This document shows, in pieces, positions 1 through 7,789 of a stretch of DNA of 64,000 bases. The position numbers were made by a program, and so were the translations under genes. The stretch spans positions 1 through 64,000 of the forward strand of contig VXLV01000076.1 of NCBI GenBank assembly GCA_009841405.1. The letters are read 5' to 3'. The notes beneath the pieces were generated by a model that searched no databases, was not told where the DNA came from, and worked only from the letters and a program-made list of their open reading frames with translations. The stretch's first letter is position 1; every line of letters starts with the position of its first letter. The stretch is from Chloroflexota bacterium. GTDB taxonomy: Bacteria > Chloroflexota > Anaerolineae > Aggregatilineales > Phototrophicaceae.

Positions 1-96
1 TCGCGCGCGGGTTGTGCTGGCGCTCTGCGGGCTGGTTTTGGGTGTATATCTAGCGCGCCACATTATTTTTTGTCAGGGTGTTTTTTTAAAGCGTTT

Positions 97-122
97 GCGG
101 GCCAGCCAAGGCTCGCCCCTAC
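97..122. repeat. Short imperfect palindrome near the left edge
   Basis: GGGC-ca-GCC is followed by GGC-tc-GCCC across two bases, giving an imperfect GC-rich hairpin between the left edge and the protease stop codon. Motifs of this kind often recur between genes in GC-rich genomes, but I see no second good copy in this window. The first 96 bases hold a T-rich stretch and no recognisable gene. Confidence 0.3.
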
Positions 123-143
123 ATTTTCGAGTGCTTGGACGGC

Positions 144-1139
144 TTAGCGCGCGCCGATGACGACGCTGCCCTGCCGCAGTTCGCCGCCGCGAACATAGCT
201 GGATGAAATCTCCCCGCCGACTTCGAGACGCGCAAGCAAGGCCAGCAATTCGTCGACGTCTTCCAGGGGATCGCCTTGGAGCGCGGTCACGATGTCCCCA
301 ACCAGCATGCCCGCGGCGGCCGCTGGACTGTCCGGCTCGACCGAAACGATCAACAGACCCGCTTCCTGGCCGAGCGATTCGGCGATCGCCTCCGGCAGCA
401 GCGCGGCTTGCGCGCTGACGCCAAGATAGCCGGAGCGGATTCTGCCGTCGGTCAGCAGCGCCGCCACCGACTCGCGAATAATTGCGTTGGGTAACGCCAC
501 GCTTACCCCGCCGGCGAAACCCGAGGTGTTCATGCCATGCACACTGCCATCGGCCGCCAGCAGCGGCCCACCCGAAAATCCGGGGTACATGACAAGGTCC
601 GTCTGAATGATGCTGCCGGCAAGCAGCCGCGCCCAGCCGCCTTCCTTCCAGGCCGCCTGCTTCATCCAGGCGCGCTTCTTCCATTCGCGCTGGCGGCCGC
701 CGCGCCTGCCGAATCCGGGTTGTCCGCGCCGGCGCCGTCCGCACGCGCGCCCGGGTGTCGAAAGCCCGCTGACCAGGCCCAAGCTTGCCTTGACCGCTTG
801 TCGCGGCCGCCCCAGGACAAGAGCGAGGTTGCCCACGCGCAGGCTTTCCGCTTCCGCCAGTTGCGCCGCTTGAAGCGCCGCGTCGACGCGCAGAAGCGCC
901 AGATCATGACGCGGGTCGCGCCCAATCAGCGCGGCGTCGGCGCGGCTGCCATCGGGCAAGCCGACGCTGATGTCGTCGTCGCGCTCTACGACGTGGTGCG
1001 CGGTCACGACCAGGTCTTGCGACCAGGCGATGCCCGTGGCCGCGATGCGTCGGCGCGCGTCGACGCGCAGGACGCTCGCCGCTGCGCCATCGATCAGGTC
1101 CGCCATCTCGTTTGACAGTTGTTGCAGCATGATTGCCAC
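144..1139 (-). CDS. HtrA/DegP-like serine protease with PDZ domain
   Basis: Trypsin-fold (S1C) protease of 331 aa followed by one PDZ domain. The triad is visible as His49 in TAHHV, Asp79 in RHDLALL and Ser189 in PGFSGGPL; the PDZ domain covers about residues 235-325. The family degrades or refolds damaged proteins. There is no signal peptide, so it is probably cytoplasmic, unlike classical DegP. I chose the GTG at 1139 because GAGGAG lies 6 nt upstream; an ATG three codons further in is possible. Residues 131-171, between the beta strands and the serine loop, form an odd Arg/Gly/Trp-rich insert. The upstream neighbour EamA is divergent. Confidence 0.85.
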   Translation of the reverse strand: MAIMLQQLSNEMADLIDGAAASVLRVDARRRIAATGIAWSQDLVVTAHHVVERDDDISVGLPDGSRADAALIGRDPRHDLALLRVDAALQAAQLAEAESLRVGNLALVLGRPRQAVKASLGLVSGLSTPGRACGRRRRGQPGFGRRGGRQREWKKRAWMKQAAWKEGGWARLLAGSIIQTDLVMYPGFSGGPLLAADGSVHGMNTSGFAGGVSVALPNAIIRESVAALLTDGRIRSGYLGVSAQAALLPEAIAESLGQEAGLLIVSVEPDSPAAAAGMLVGDIVTALQGDPLEDVDELLALLARLEVGGEISSSYVRGGELRQGSVVIGAR

Positions 1140-1318
1140 AGTCTTCTCCTCTTGTTGGTTTGCGTTGGTTCTATTCTGCACCGAGATCGCGCGCGCGGAC
1201 ATTAAACCTTTGGGCAGGTATTGTCCTGGCCAATCGGGCAGGCGCGCAAGAATCGGAGCGCGGGCGCGCCAGGCGCTCTGCTACAATAGCGGCGCTTAAT
1301 GATTCAGGAGCAAACCAC

Positions 1319-2221
1319 TTGTCACTTCTTCAATTGGCCGCGCTGGTCGCTCTCGGCGCGATGTGGGGCGTGTCGTATATCTTCATCCGCATCGCCGTGG
1401 AGCCCATGGGACCCATCTTCCTGATGTTCGCGCGCGTCGCCTTGAGCGGGCTAATCTTGCTGGTGTATGCGCGCTGGCGCGGCCAGCGCCTGAATCTCCG
1501 CGGACACTGGCGCAAATTTCTGTTGCTGGGCTTACTGGGCTCGGCGCTGCCATTTTCCTTGATCGCCTGGGCGGAGCTGACGGTCACGGCGTCGATGGCG
1601 GCCATCTTGATGTCGACCACGCCGCTATTCACGACGCTGGTGGCGGCGGTCGGCCTGGGCGAGAAGCTGACGCTCGCCAAGCTGTTTGGGGCCGCGCTGG
1701 GCATCTTCGGCGTCGCGATTACCGTCGGCGGCGGCGAAATGATCTTGAGCGTCGAGGTCGTCGCGGCGACGCTGGCGTTGCTAGGCGCGACATTGAGCTA
1801 CGCCCTGGGCGGCGTCTTCGCCAAGCGCGCCTTCACAGGTTTGGACCAACTGTCGATGTCGAGCGGCCAGTTGATCGCCGCCTCCTTCATTTTGGCGCCG
1901 CTTTCGCTGGCGGACTTGCCCCATGAGGCGCCGCCCACGGAGGCAATTTGGGCGACCCTGGGCCTGGTCGTCATCTGCACCGCGCTCGCCTACCAACTCT
2001 ATTACTATCTCATCATCAGCGCAGGCCCCACCCAGGCGCTAACCGTGACGCTGCTGATACCGGTATTCGGCGTTGTTTTTGGCGCGGTTTTGCTTCAGGA
2101 AAGCATCAGCCCGGGCATCGTGATCGGCCTGCTGGTTGTACTGCTGAGCGTTGGCCTTGTGACCGGGCTAATCTCGCCGAAGCGGTCGCGGGCAATGCAA
2201 AATCCCTCCCGGGCGGCTTAG
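1319..2221 (+). CDS. EamA/DMT-family transporter
   Basis: Integral membrane protein of 300 aa with about ten hydrophobic segments, laid out as two EamA repeats. The family (RhaT/YdcZ-like drug/metabolite transporters) exports amino acids, nucleosides or other small metabolites; the substrate cannot be read from sequence. The first repeat begins with GAMWGVSYIF, a typical EamA opening. The start is a TTG at 1319 with AGGAG at 1306-1310. A TACAAT -10-like hexamer lies at 1282-1287 without a convincing -35. The last seven codons run into a long inverted repeat (2201-2262). Confidence 0.85.
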   Translation: MSLLQLAALVALGAMWGVSYIFIRIAVEPMGPIFLMFARVALSGLILLVYARWRGQRLNLRGHWRKFLLLGLLGSALPFSLIAWAELTVTASMAAILMSTTPLFTTLVAAVGLGEKLTLAKLFGAALGIFGVAITVGGGEMILSVEVVAATLALLGATLSYALGGVFAKRAFTGLDQLSMSSGQLIAASFILAPLSLADLPHEAPPTEAIWATLGLVVICTALAYQLYYYLIISAGPTQALTVTLLIPVFGVVFGAVLLQESISPGIVIGLLVVLLSVGLVTGLISPKRSRAMQNPSRAA

Positions 2222-2262
2222 ATCACGCCAGCGCGACGCCGAACAAGGCCCGTGGAGGGATT
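2201..2262. repeat. Long inverted repeat spanning the EamA stop codon
   Basis: AATCCCTCC-CGGGC (2201-2214) pairs with GCCCG-T-GGAGGGATT (2248-2262): 14 base pairs with one bulged T around a loop of over 30 nt. It overlaps the 3' end of the transporter gene and lies between it and the convergent ferredoxin gene. It may end transcription or be a mobile palindromic element. There is no long T-run, so a classical intrinsic terminator is doubtful. Confidence 0.55.
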
Positions 2263-2312
2263 AGTCAAAGCTGACTGCGCAACCTGTCAGCCGATATTCG
2301 CATCGGGTCGCG

Positions 2313-2666
2313 CTACATATTGAGCGCGTCGTAACCCGGTCCTTGAGTGAAGAAGTCGTAGTTCGGCGGGATATCAGGCGTGAGATCTACGATATCGCCT
2401 TCCTCGTGCTCGATAATCACCTTGGTGTCAAAGGGCACGCGTTCTTGACCTTCCATCATCTCGTATTCGGACGAGACCTCTTCTTCAATGAAGATGGCTT
2501 CGAAGGGGCACTCGGGGATGCAAGCGCCGCAATCGATACAGGTATCGGGATCGATAAAATACCAGGGCCATTCGTTCTCTGGCTTGCCGGCGATAATGCA
2601 TTCCACCGGGCAAACTTCGACGCAGGCGCCATCCCGCAGGCAAAGGCTCGTGATGATATGGGTCAT
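2313..2666 (-). CDS. Ferredoxin with two iron-sulfur cluster motifs (FdxA-like)
   Basis: Small electron carrier of 117 aa. The N-terminal motif CLRDGACVEVCP and the second motif CIDCGACIPECP resemble the seven-iron/eight-iron ferredoxins of Thermus and actinobacteria (FdxA), in which the first site holds a 3Fe-4S or 4Fe-4S cluster. The acidic C-terminal tail of about 60 residues is longer than in FdxA. The ATG at 2666 is preceded by AAGGAGA. It stands alone, so its redox partner is unknown. Confidence 0.9.
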   Translation of the reverse strand: MTHIITSLCLRDGACVEVCPVECIIAGKPENEWPWYFIDPDTCIDCGACIPECPFEAIFIEEEVSSEYEMMEGQERVPFDTKVIIEHEEGDIVDLTPDIPPNYDFFTQGPGYDALNM

Positions 2667-2870
2667 TTCCTGTCTCCTTGCAAATTCCGCGCGGCGGCTG
2701 TCGGTTCTCGCCAGCGAAACACAACCATCTGGGCTCAACTAGCGCTATGGTAGCCTAATTTGAATGTCGGCGCTATAGTGTTTGCGCGATTGTAGCCCGC
2801 ATTTCCGCGCTTGTTAAGTAGCGATTTCCGCGCTGATCCCGGCGCGGACAGCGCCTGCGTTGGCGCGGGC

Positions 2871-2898
2871 TTGAGCGGCGCCGCCGGTCTGATATAAT
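2871..2898 (+). promoter_or_regulatory. Sigma-70-type promoter of tRNA-Arg
   Basis: TTGAGC (2871-2876) and a perfect TATAAT (2893-2898) are separated by 16 nt and lie 17 nt before the tRNA 5' end. Confidence 0.75.
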
Positions 2899-2915
2899 GA
2901 CGGCAAGCGGATGAA

Positions 2916-2988
2916 GCTCCAGTAGCTCAGGGGATAGAGCATTGGTTTCCTAAACCAAGTGTCGCAGGTTCGAATCCTGCCTGGAGCG
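2916..2988 (+). tRNA. tRNA-Arg (anticodon CCT)
   Basis: Complete cloverleaf of 73 nt. The acceptor stem pairs GCTCCAG (2916-2922) with CTGGAGC (2981-2987). The anticodon stem TTGGT/ACCAA encloses loop TTCCTAA, so the anticodon is CCT and reads AGG. The T arm contains GGTTCGAATCC. The 3' CCA is not encoded. A strong promoter lies just upstream. The sequence directly downstream is AT-richer than the surroundings, as is often seen next to tRNA integration sites. Confidence 0.95.
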
Positions 2989-3297
2989 TTGGCGAGATTG
3001 AAGGCAAGTCGTGGCAATAGGGATCCGTAAACCTGTGCTAACTGCAACAGGCGCAAATGGTGGTGTGACGATATATGGTAGAATAGCACGTGAATCAATT
3101 GGGTAACCCGACTGATGAGTTTCCCTGAAGCTCAAGGTGGGCTCCGTCATTAAGTCGAACTACTCTCGGACACTTCGTGGGCCCGGCGCAACTTCGGGCA
3201 ATGCAAGCAGAATTTATTTTGTGTAGAGAGTAGTCAAACTGATGCGCGTCAGGGCATCGCCAACCTGAAGTGTATGGATTGAAAGTCATGAGGTGAG
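2989..3297. other. Gene-free stretch after tRNA-Arg
   Basis: About 310 nt of AT-richer sequence. Reading frames here are short and lack ribosome binding sites. I see no repeat of the tRNA 3' end that would mark an attachment site. Confidence 0.5.
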
Positions 3298-3543
3298 ATG
3301 GTTTTGGAGATTGGTACAATAGCGGCCGTAGTAATTGCGGTATTCGCGATACTTGCATACCTAGAGTCAATCAGGCGCGATCTCAAGGGTGACATCAAGG
3401 AGGTTCGCAACGAGTTCAGGTCGATCGACTCAAGACTGGGCTTCGAAATCAAGGAAGTCCGCGACGGTCACGGCAATCGTATTTCGGTTGTTGAAACGAA
3501 AATGGAGGAATTGCGTCGTTCCGGGAGACGTAGCAATGACTGA
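3298..3543 (+). CDS. Small membrane-anchored coiled-coil protein
   Basis: Unrecognised protein of 81 aa. Residues 1-20 form one hydrophobic helix (GTIAAVVIAVFAILAYL); the rest is charged heptad-like sequence with alternating Lys/Arg and Glu/Asp, so a short cytoplasmic coiled coil is likely. AGGTGAG lies directly before the ATG. It overlaps the next gene by 8 nt, so the two are probably co-transcribed. Base composition is more AT-rich than in neighbouring housekeeping genes, which hints at transfer next to the tRNA gene. Confidence 0.5.
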   Translation: MVLEIGTIAAVVIAVFAILAYLESIRRDLKGDIKEVRNEFRSIDSRLGFEIKEVRDGHGNRISVVETKMEELRRSGRRSND

Positions 3544-3889
3544 TAGAAGCGGATTTGAAATTAGGGTCGTTCAACCCCTGCATGTTACAGGTGATGAAGT
3601 GCATGGTGTATTCGAGGTAAATGTTGCTGGCTTGAATTGGGGGCAGCGGCAGCTTGAACAGTTTTTGGCGTTCGTGTCAGACTCGTATGGGCTATTGTCT
3701 TGGGGTACCATTTGGACTGACCAAAGTGCAACGACTGACGAATTCTGCCCGGAAAAAGTGGACATTATTCAACTGTTTTGGCAGCGGAAACTACATCAGT
3801 GCGAAAAGCGCGATGCGATTGCCGATGAGTTTGAAACGGCAAAGGCAGAAGTCCTAGCCACACTTGGTAATCCTCAAGCGGTCACCTAG
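3536..3889 (+). CDS. Hypothetical protein, second gene of the tRNA-adjacent pair
   Basis: Unrecognised soluble protein of 117 aa, with no signal peptide or membrane segment. The N-terminal half looks beta-rich and the C-terminal third (about residues 80-112) looks helical and charged. The ATG at 3536 sits inside the end of the upstream coiled-coil gene and is preceded by GGGAGA. The overlap suggests translational coupling and a shared function, which cannot be named. Confidence 0.5.
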   Translation: MTDRSGFEIRVVQPLHVTGDEVHGVFEVNVAGLNWGQRQLEQFLAFVSDSYGLLSWGTIWTDQSATTDEFCPEKVDIIQLFWQRKLHQCEKRDAIADEFETAKAEVLATLGNPQAVT

Positions 3890-3949
3890 CACGAGTGCAT
3901 TATGTTTGTATCCTGGTTAAGACGCAAGTTCATTTTGAATAGACGCCAT

Positions 3950-5776
3950 TCAGGATTGTGTCCGATTTAGGCATGCGCTCTGCCCTTGATTTGTGATGTT
4001 CGCCGCCGCCCCATCGGCGAAGGCCTCAAGCGGCATCGCGCCCAGGTCCTCGTCGCTGCGCAGCCGCAGGCTGACCGTACGCGCATCGACATCCCGGTCG
4101 CCGACGATCAGCAGCCAGGGGATATTCATGCGCCGGTGCTGCTTGATCTTGGAGCGCATATTGCGGTCTTGCAGGTCGGCTTTGACGCGCATGCCACGCG
4201 ACTTTAGCATGCTCTCGATCTCGCGGGCGTATTCGTTGTGGCTCTCGCGAATGGGAATGATGACGGCTTGTGTTGGCGCCAGCCAGGGCGGAAAAGCGCC
4301 GGCGAAGTGCTCGATCAGGATGCCGATGAAGCGCTCCAGGCTGCCGAAGGGCGCGCGGTGAATCATGACCGGGCGCTTGCGCTCGTTGTCGCGGTCGACA
4401 TATTCCAGGTCGAAGCGCTGCGGCAGATTGTAGTCGACTTGCACCGTGCCCAGTTGCCATTCGCGCTTAAGGACATCGCGCACGATGAAATCGAGCTTGG
4501 GCCCATAGAAGGCCGCTTCGCCCGGTTCCAGCTGGTAGTCCATCCCCAGTTCCTCGCAGGCGTCGATGATGGCGGCGGTGGCGGTCTCCCACAAGCTGCT
4601 GTCGCCAACGTACTTGTCGCTGTCGGGATCGCGCGTGCCCAGGCGGGCGCGAAAATCGCTCATGCCCAGCGCGCTGAAAACGTGCTGAATCAGCCGGACG
4701 ACGCCCTTGAATTCGTCCAGCAATTGGTCGGGACGGACGAAGAGATGGGCGTCGTCGACGGTGAAGCCGCGCACGCGCGTCAAGCCGCGCAATTCGCCCG
4801 ACTGCTCATACCGGTAGACCGTGCCGAATTCAGCGTAGCGCAGCGGCAGATCGCGATAGGAACGCGGCTGGCTGGTGTAGATGCGGCAGTGATGCGGGCA
4901 ATTCATGGGCCGCAGCAAGAACTCATCGCCATCGACGTCTATCGGCGAGTATTGGCTGTCGGCGTAGTAGGGGTAGTGGCCCGACGTCTTGTAAAGCTCG
5001 ATGTTGCCCAGATGCGGCGTGACGACTGGCAGATAGCCGCGCTCGATCTGGATGTCGCGCAACCAGCGTTCCAGCGTATCGCGCAGGGTCGCCCCATCCG
5101 GCAGCCATAGCGGCAGACCCTTGCCCACCATCGAGTCGATGATGAAGAGATCGAGCTTCTCCCCCAGAACGCGATGGTCGCGCTTGATCGCCTCTTCCAG
5201 ACGCCTGCGATGTTCGGCGAGCTCCGCGGGATTGCGCCAGGCTGTGCCGTAAATCCGCGTCAGTTGCTGGCGTTTTTCGTCGCCGCGCCAGTACGCGCCC
5301 GCCGGCGGACGCAGCGAAATGCTGACCGCTTTGGGGTTGATGTCCCGCGTGCTTTCGACATGGGGCCCGCGGCAAAGGTCGGTGAAGTTATTCTGCGTAT
5401 AAACGGTCAGGCTTGCCGCCGGCTCGCTAATGGCCGCGCCGTTGTCGTCGACGCGGCCATTAACCAGGTCATCAATGAGTTCCAGCTTGTAGGGTTGATC
5501 GTGAAAAATCGCTCTGGCCTCGGCCGGGCTGACCTCGCGCATAGCGAAGGCGTGGCGCTGCGACAAGATTTTCTTCATGCGCTTCTCGACCCATTTGATG
5601 TCATCGTCGGTGATGGCAGCCGGCAGGTCGAAGTCGTAATAGAAGCCGTCTTCTATCGGCGGGCCGATGGCGATCTTTGCAGCGGGGAAACGCTCCAGCA
5701 CCGCCTCCGCCATTACGTGGGCGGCGGAATGCCGAATCTTGTACAGCTGACTGTCTTCGTACGGAACTTCGGCCAT
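3950..5776 (-). CDS. thrS: Threonyl-tRNA synthetase (lacks TGS domain)
   Basis: Class II synthetase of 608 aa that charges tRNA-Thr. The N-terminal editing/SAD domain starts at once with HSAAH and continues to LCRGPHVES. The catalytic core shows MNCPHHC (zinc ligand Cys), motif 2 around FGTVYRYEQSGE, TRVRGFTVDDAH and motif 3 in HRAPFGSLERF. The anticodon-binding domain follows from about residue 505. The N-terminal TGS domain of about 60 residues found in E. coli ThrRS is absent, as in some other bacterial ThrRS. The ATG at 5776 has AAGGA 6 nt upstream. A TATAAT on the minus strand at 5846-5851 may be its -10 box. Confidence 0.95.
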   Translation of the reverse strand: MAEVPYEDSQLYKIRHSAAHVMAEAVLERFPAAKIAIGPPIEDGFYYDFDLPAAITDDDIKWVEKRMKKILSQRHAFAMREVSPAEARAIFHDQPYKLELIDDLVNGRVDDNGAAISEPAASLTVYTQNNFTDLCRGPHVESTRDINPKAVSISLRPPAGAYWRGDEKRQQLTRIYGTAWRNPAELAEHRRRLEEAIKRDHRVLGEKLDLFIIDSMVGKGLPLWLPDGATLRDTLERWLRDIQIERGYLPVVTPHLGNIELYKTSGHYPYYADSQYSPIDVDGDEFLLRPMNCPHHCRIYTSQPRSYRDLPLRYAEFGTVYRYEQSGELRGLTRVRGFTVDDAHLFVRPDQLLDEFKGVVRLIQHVFSALGMSDFRARLGTRDPDSDKYVGDSSLWETATAAIIDACEELGMDYQLEPGEAAFYGPKLDFIVRDVLKREWQLGTVQVDYNLPQRFDLEYVDRDNERKRPVMIHRAPFGSLERFIGILIEHFAGAFPPWLAPTQAVIIPIRESHNEYAREIESMLKSRGMRVKADLQDRNMRSKIKQHRRMNIPWLLIVGDRDVDARTVSLRLRSDEDLGAMPLEAFADGAAANITNQGQSACLNRTQS

Positions 5777-5928
5777 CTTATGTCCTTGGGTCAAGTCTCA
5801 TCGTTTGCCGGGATGGGCAGTCGCGTCTGGCGGCGGACGGCGGAGATTATAGCGGAGAAGCGCGCAAACAGTAGGGGCAGCCGCTGACCGCTTGCTGAGG
5901 GCCGGGCAGGACTGAATGAGCTCGCGCC

Positions 5929-6366
5929 TCAGTCGTCAATCAATACAAGCACTTCTTCGATGACCGCTTGCGCGATGGCCTGGGTGGCCAGCTTGCTCTG
6001 CGGCGGGGCATCGCGCGGGTCAGTTCGCTCGTATTCTGTCACGCGGGTGAAAAGACTTTCGAAGACGTCCTGCGCGACCAGATTGTCGATCGTATCTTCA
6101 ATGATCTCCAATCGCAGTTCTTCAACGATGATATGCGGCGTATCCAAAACGGCGTAGCGAACGGGTGGCGTATGGGGTATGGAGTCCGTCACCAACCAGG
6201 TCAACGACAGCTGACGGTGGATATAGGACAGCGTGGCGAACAGGGCTGTATATACCGTCCCGTCTTCCATCCGCACGAGCACGTCACAGGCATCGCCCTC
6301 TTCGTGCCTTTCGCAAAGAATCTCTTCCGGGACGATCACAATATCGGCAATTGAATGATTGGACAT
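5929..6366 (-). CDS. Conserved hypothetical protein
   Basis: Unrecognised soluble protein of 145 aa, acidic, with no membrane segment. The N-terminal half has beta-strand-like alternation and the C-terminal half is helical, ending in EEVLVLIDD. The start at 6366 has AGGGAA about 9 nt upstream. A longer frame up to 6525 would add a Cys-rich basic extension, but that part overlaps the upstream region of the divergent rhomboid gene and looks non-coding. Confidence 0.5.
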   Translation of the reverse strand: MSNHSIADIVIVPEEILCERHEEGDACDVLVRMEDGTVYTALFATLSYIHRQLSLTWLVTDSIPHTPPVRYAVLDTPHIIVEELRLEIIEDTIDNLVAQDVFESLFTRVTEYERTDPRDAPPQSKLATQAIAQAVIEEVLVLIDD

Positions 6367-6569
6367 CAGTAGCTGTTCCCTGCTCTTCGCACGTAGATTT
6401 TCCCAATTATATGCACATTGGCGTGACATTAGAATAAGCATATCATGAATTGCGCCGCATTTGTTACATTCGTCACAATCATCCGGCGCCGGCGCCCGGG
6501 CCGACCGCCAATGCAATTTCGACAATAGTCGATTATCATGCGGGCGATGCCAGGCAGCGAGAGCGTAAG

Positions 6570-7379
6570 ATGGAAAAACGCGACCAGTCGGATCACCCGC
6601 TCAATCAAGTTGGCGCCAGTCGACCGGCGGCGCCGCGTCCGTCCGCCAAGCGCCGGAAAATACCGCTGCTGGACCGGCCGCTGCTGACATACAGCCTGGC
6701 GGCGATCAACGCGCTGATATTCCTGGCCGGCTACCTGATTCCGCAGCTCGAGCAGGAGTTGTTCTTGCGCGGGGCTTTGCTGCCGCAGTTGGTGGTCTTC
6801 CACGGCGAGGTCTATCGGCTGTTCACGGCGATGTTTCTGCACGGCAGTTTGCCGCATGTGCTCTTCAACACTTACGCGATTTTCATTGTGGGCCAAATGG
6901 TCGAGCCGATTTTCGGGCGCGCGCGCTTCTTGCTGATTTACTTGCTCGGCGGCTTGACCGGCTCGGCGACCAGCCTGGCTTTGGGCGGCTTAAGCGGCGC
7001 GGCGGTGGGCGCGTCGGGGGCGGTCTTCGCGATCTTCGCGGCGCACGGCATTCACCTTTATCAGCATCGCGGCGCCTATGTCAACGCGCGCGGGCAGCTG
7101 CGCCACATGGCCATTCTGATTGGCATCAATCTGCTGATCGGCTTTATGCCCGGCTCGCGCATCGACAATTGGGGGCATATCGGCGGCATGCTCGGTGGCG
7201 CGCTGCTCGCCTGGCGTATCGGGCCGCGGCTGGCCCGGCCGAGCGCGCCAATCCGCAGCCTGCGCGAACTCGCCGCGCTCGATCGCAATCCGCTGCGTTT
7301 GCGCCTGCCCGGCTTAGTCATCTACATCGGCGCGTTGATAGGCTTGATTGTACTGACCATCAACCTGCTCGCCGCGTAG
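6570..7379 (+). CDS. Rhomboid-family intramembrane serine protease
   Basis: Membrane protein of 269 aa with about six to seven transmembrane helices after a cytoplasmic N-terminal tail of about 40 basic residues. The catalytic serine lies in GASGAVFA and the catalytic histidine in GHIGGMLGG, with the HGSLPHVLFN loop before them. Rhomboids cut substrate proteins within the membrane; the substrate is unknown. The gene is convergent with the DUF2304 gene, and the two share 66 nt at their 3' ends. Confidence 0.9.
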   Translation: MEKRDQSDHPLNQVGASRPAAPRPSAKRRKIPLLDRPLLTYSLAAINALIFLAGYLIPQLEQELFLRGALLPQLVVFHGEVYRLFTAMFLHGSLPHVLFNTYAIFIVGQMVEPIFGRARFLLIYLLGGLTGSATSLALGGLSGAAVGASGAVFAIFAAHGIHLYQHRGAYVNARGQLRHMAILIGINLLIGFMPGSRIDNWGHIGGMLGGALLAWRIGPRLARPSAPIRSLRELAALDRNPLRLRLPGLVIYIGALIGLIVLTINLLAA

Positions 7380-7715
7380 CCGCTCCAGCTCAAATCGGAG
7401 CAGGGCGATTTGTTGGGCAGACTCTTTGCTCTCGTGCGTGAGCCGCGTGATGACCGTGGAAAAATAGAGCTGGATGAAGAGCACAAACAACATCGCCAGC
7501 AGAAACAGCAAGTTCGAGGGGTCGTAGATGCCGACCATCGCTGCCAAATTGTGGAGAAGCTCGCGCCACAATCCCAGTACCAGCATTAGGACCGCCGTGC
7601 CCAGCCACAGCAAGGAGTATTCCTCGCTTAGCCGCCGCCGCCGCACCAATTCCAAAACCACCAACAGCGCGACCACAGCGGCGCTGACTGTAAAGACGAT
7701 CGAGCGGTCAATCAT
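7314..7715 (-). CDS. DUF2304 family membrane protein
   Basis: Protein of 133 aa with three predicted membrane segments and a short charged C-terminal coiled coil (HESKESAQQIALLRFELERL). The order of a basic RRRRLSEEYSLLWL loop after the first helix, then a helix pair around PSNLLF, is typical of DUF2304. Members often sit beside polysaccharide glycosyltransferases; here the next glycosyltransferase is 1.1 kb away. The ATG at 7715 has GGGAGG 6 nt upstream. Its last 22 codons are antisense to the end of the rhomboid gene. Confidence 0.75.
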   Translation of the reverse strand: MIDRSIVFTVSAAVVALLVVLELVRRRRLSEEYSLLWLGTAVLMLVLGLWRELLHNLAAMVGIYDPSNLLFLLAMLFVLFIQLYFSTVITRLTHESKESAQQIALLRFELERLRGEQVDGQYNQAYQRADVDD

Positions 7716-7789
7716 GTCGCGCCTCCCGCGATTGGGCCGGAAGAACTGTTTCAAGTCGACGCTTAGCTTAGCATGAATCGGGTTTCGTG

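Noticed and set aside
2989..3950. Possible integrated element at tRNA-Arg
   Set aside because: No integrase and no direct repeat of the tRNA 3' end were found, so a complete element cannot be claimed; only the small gene pair is kept as a finding.
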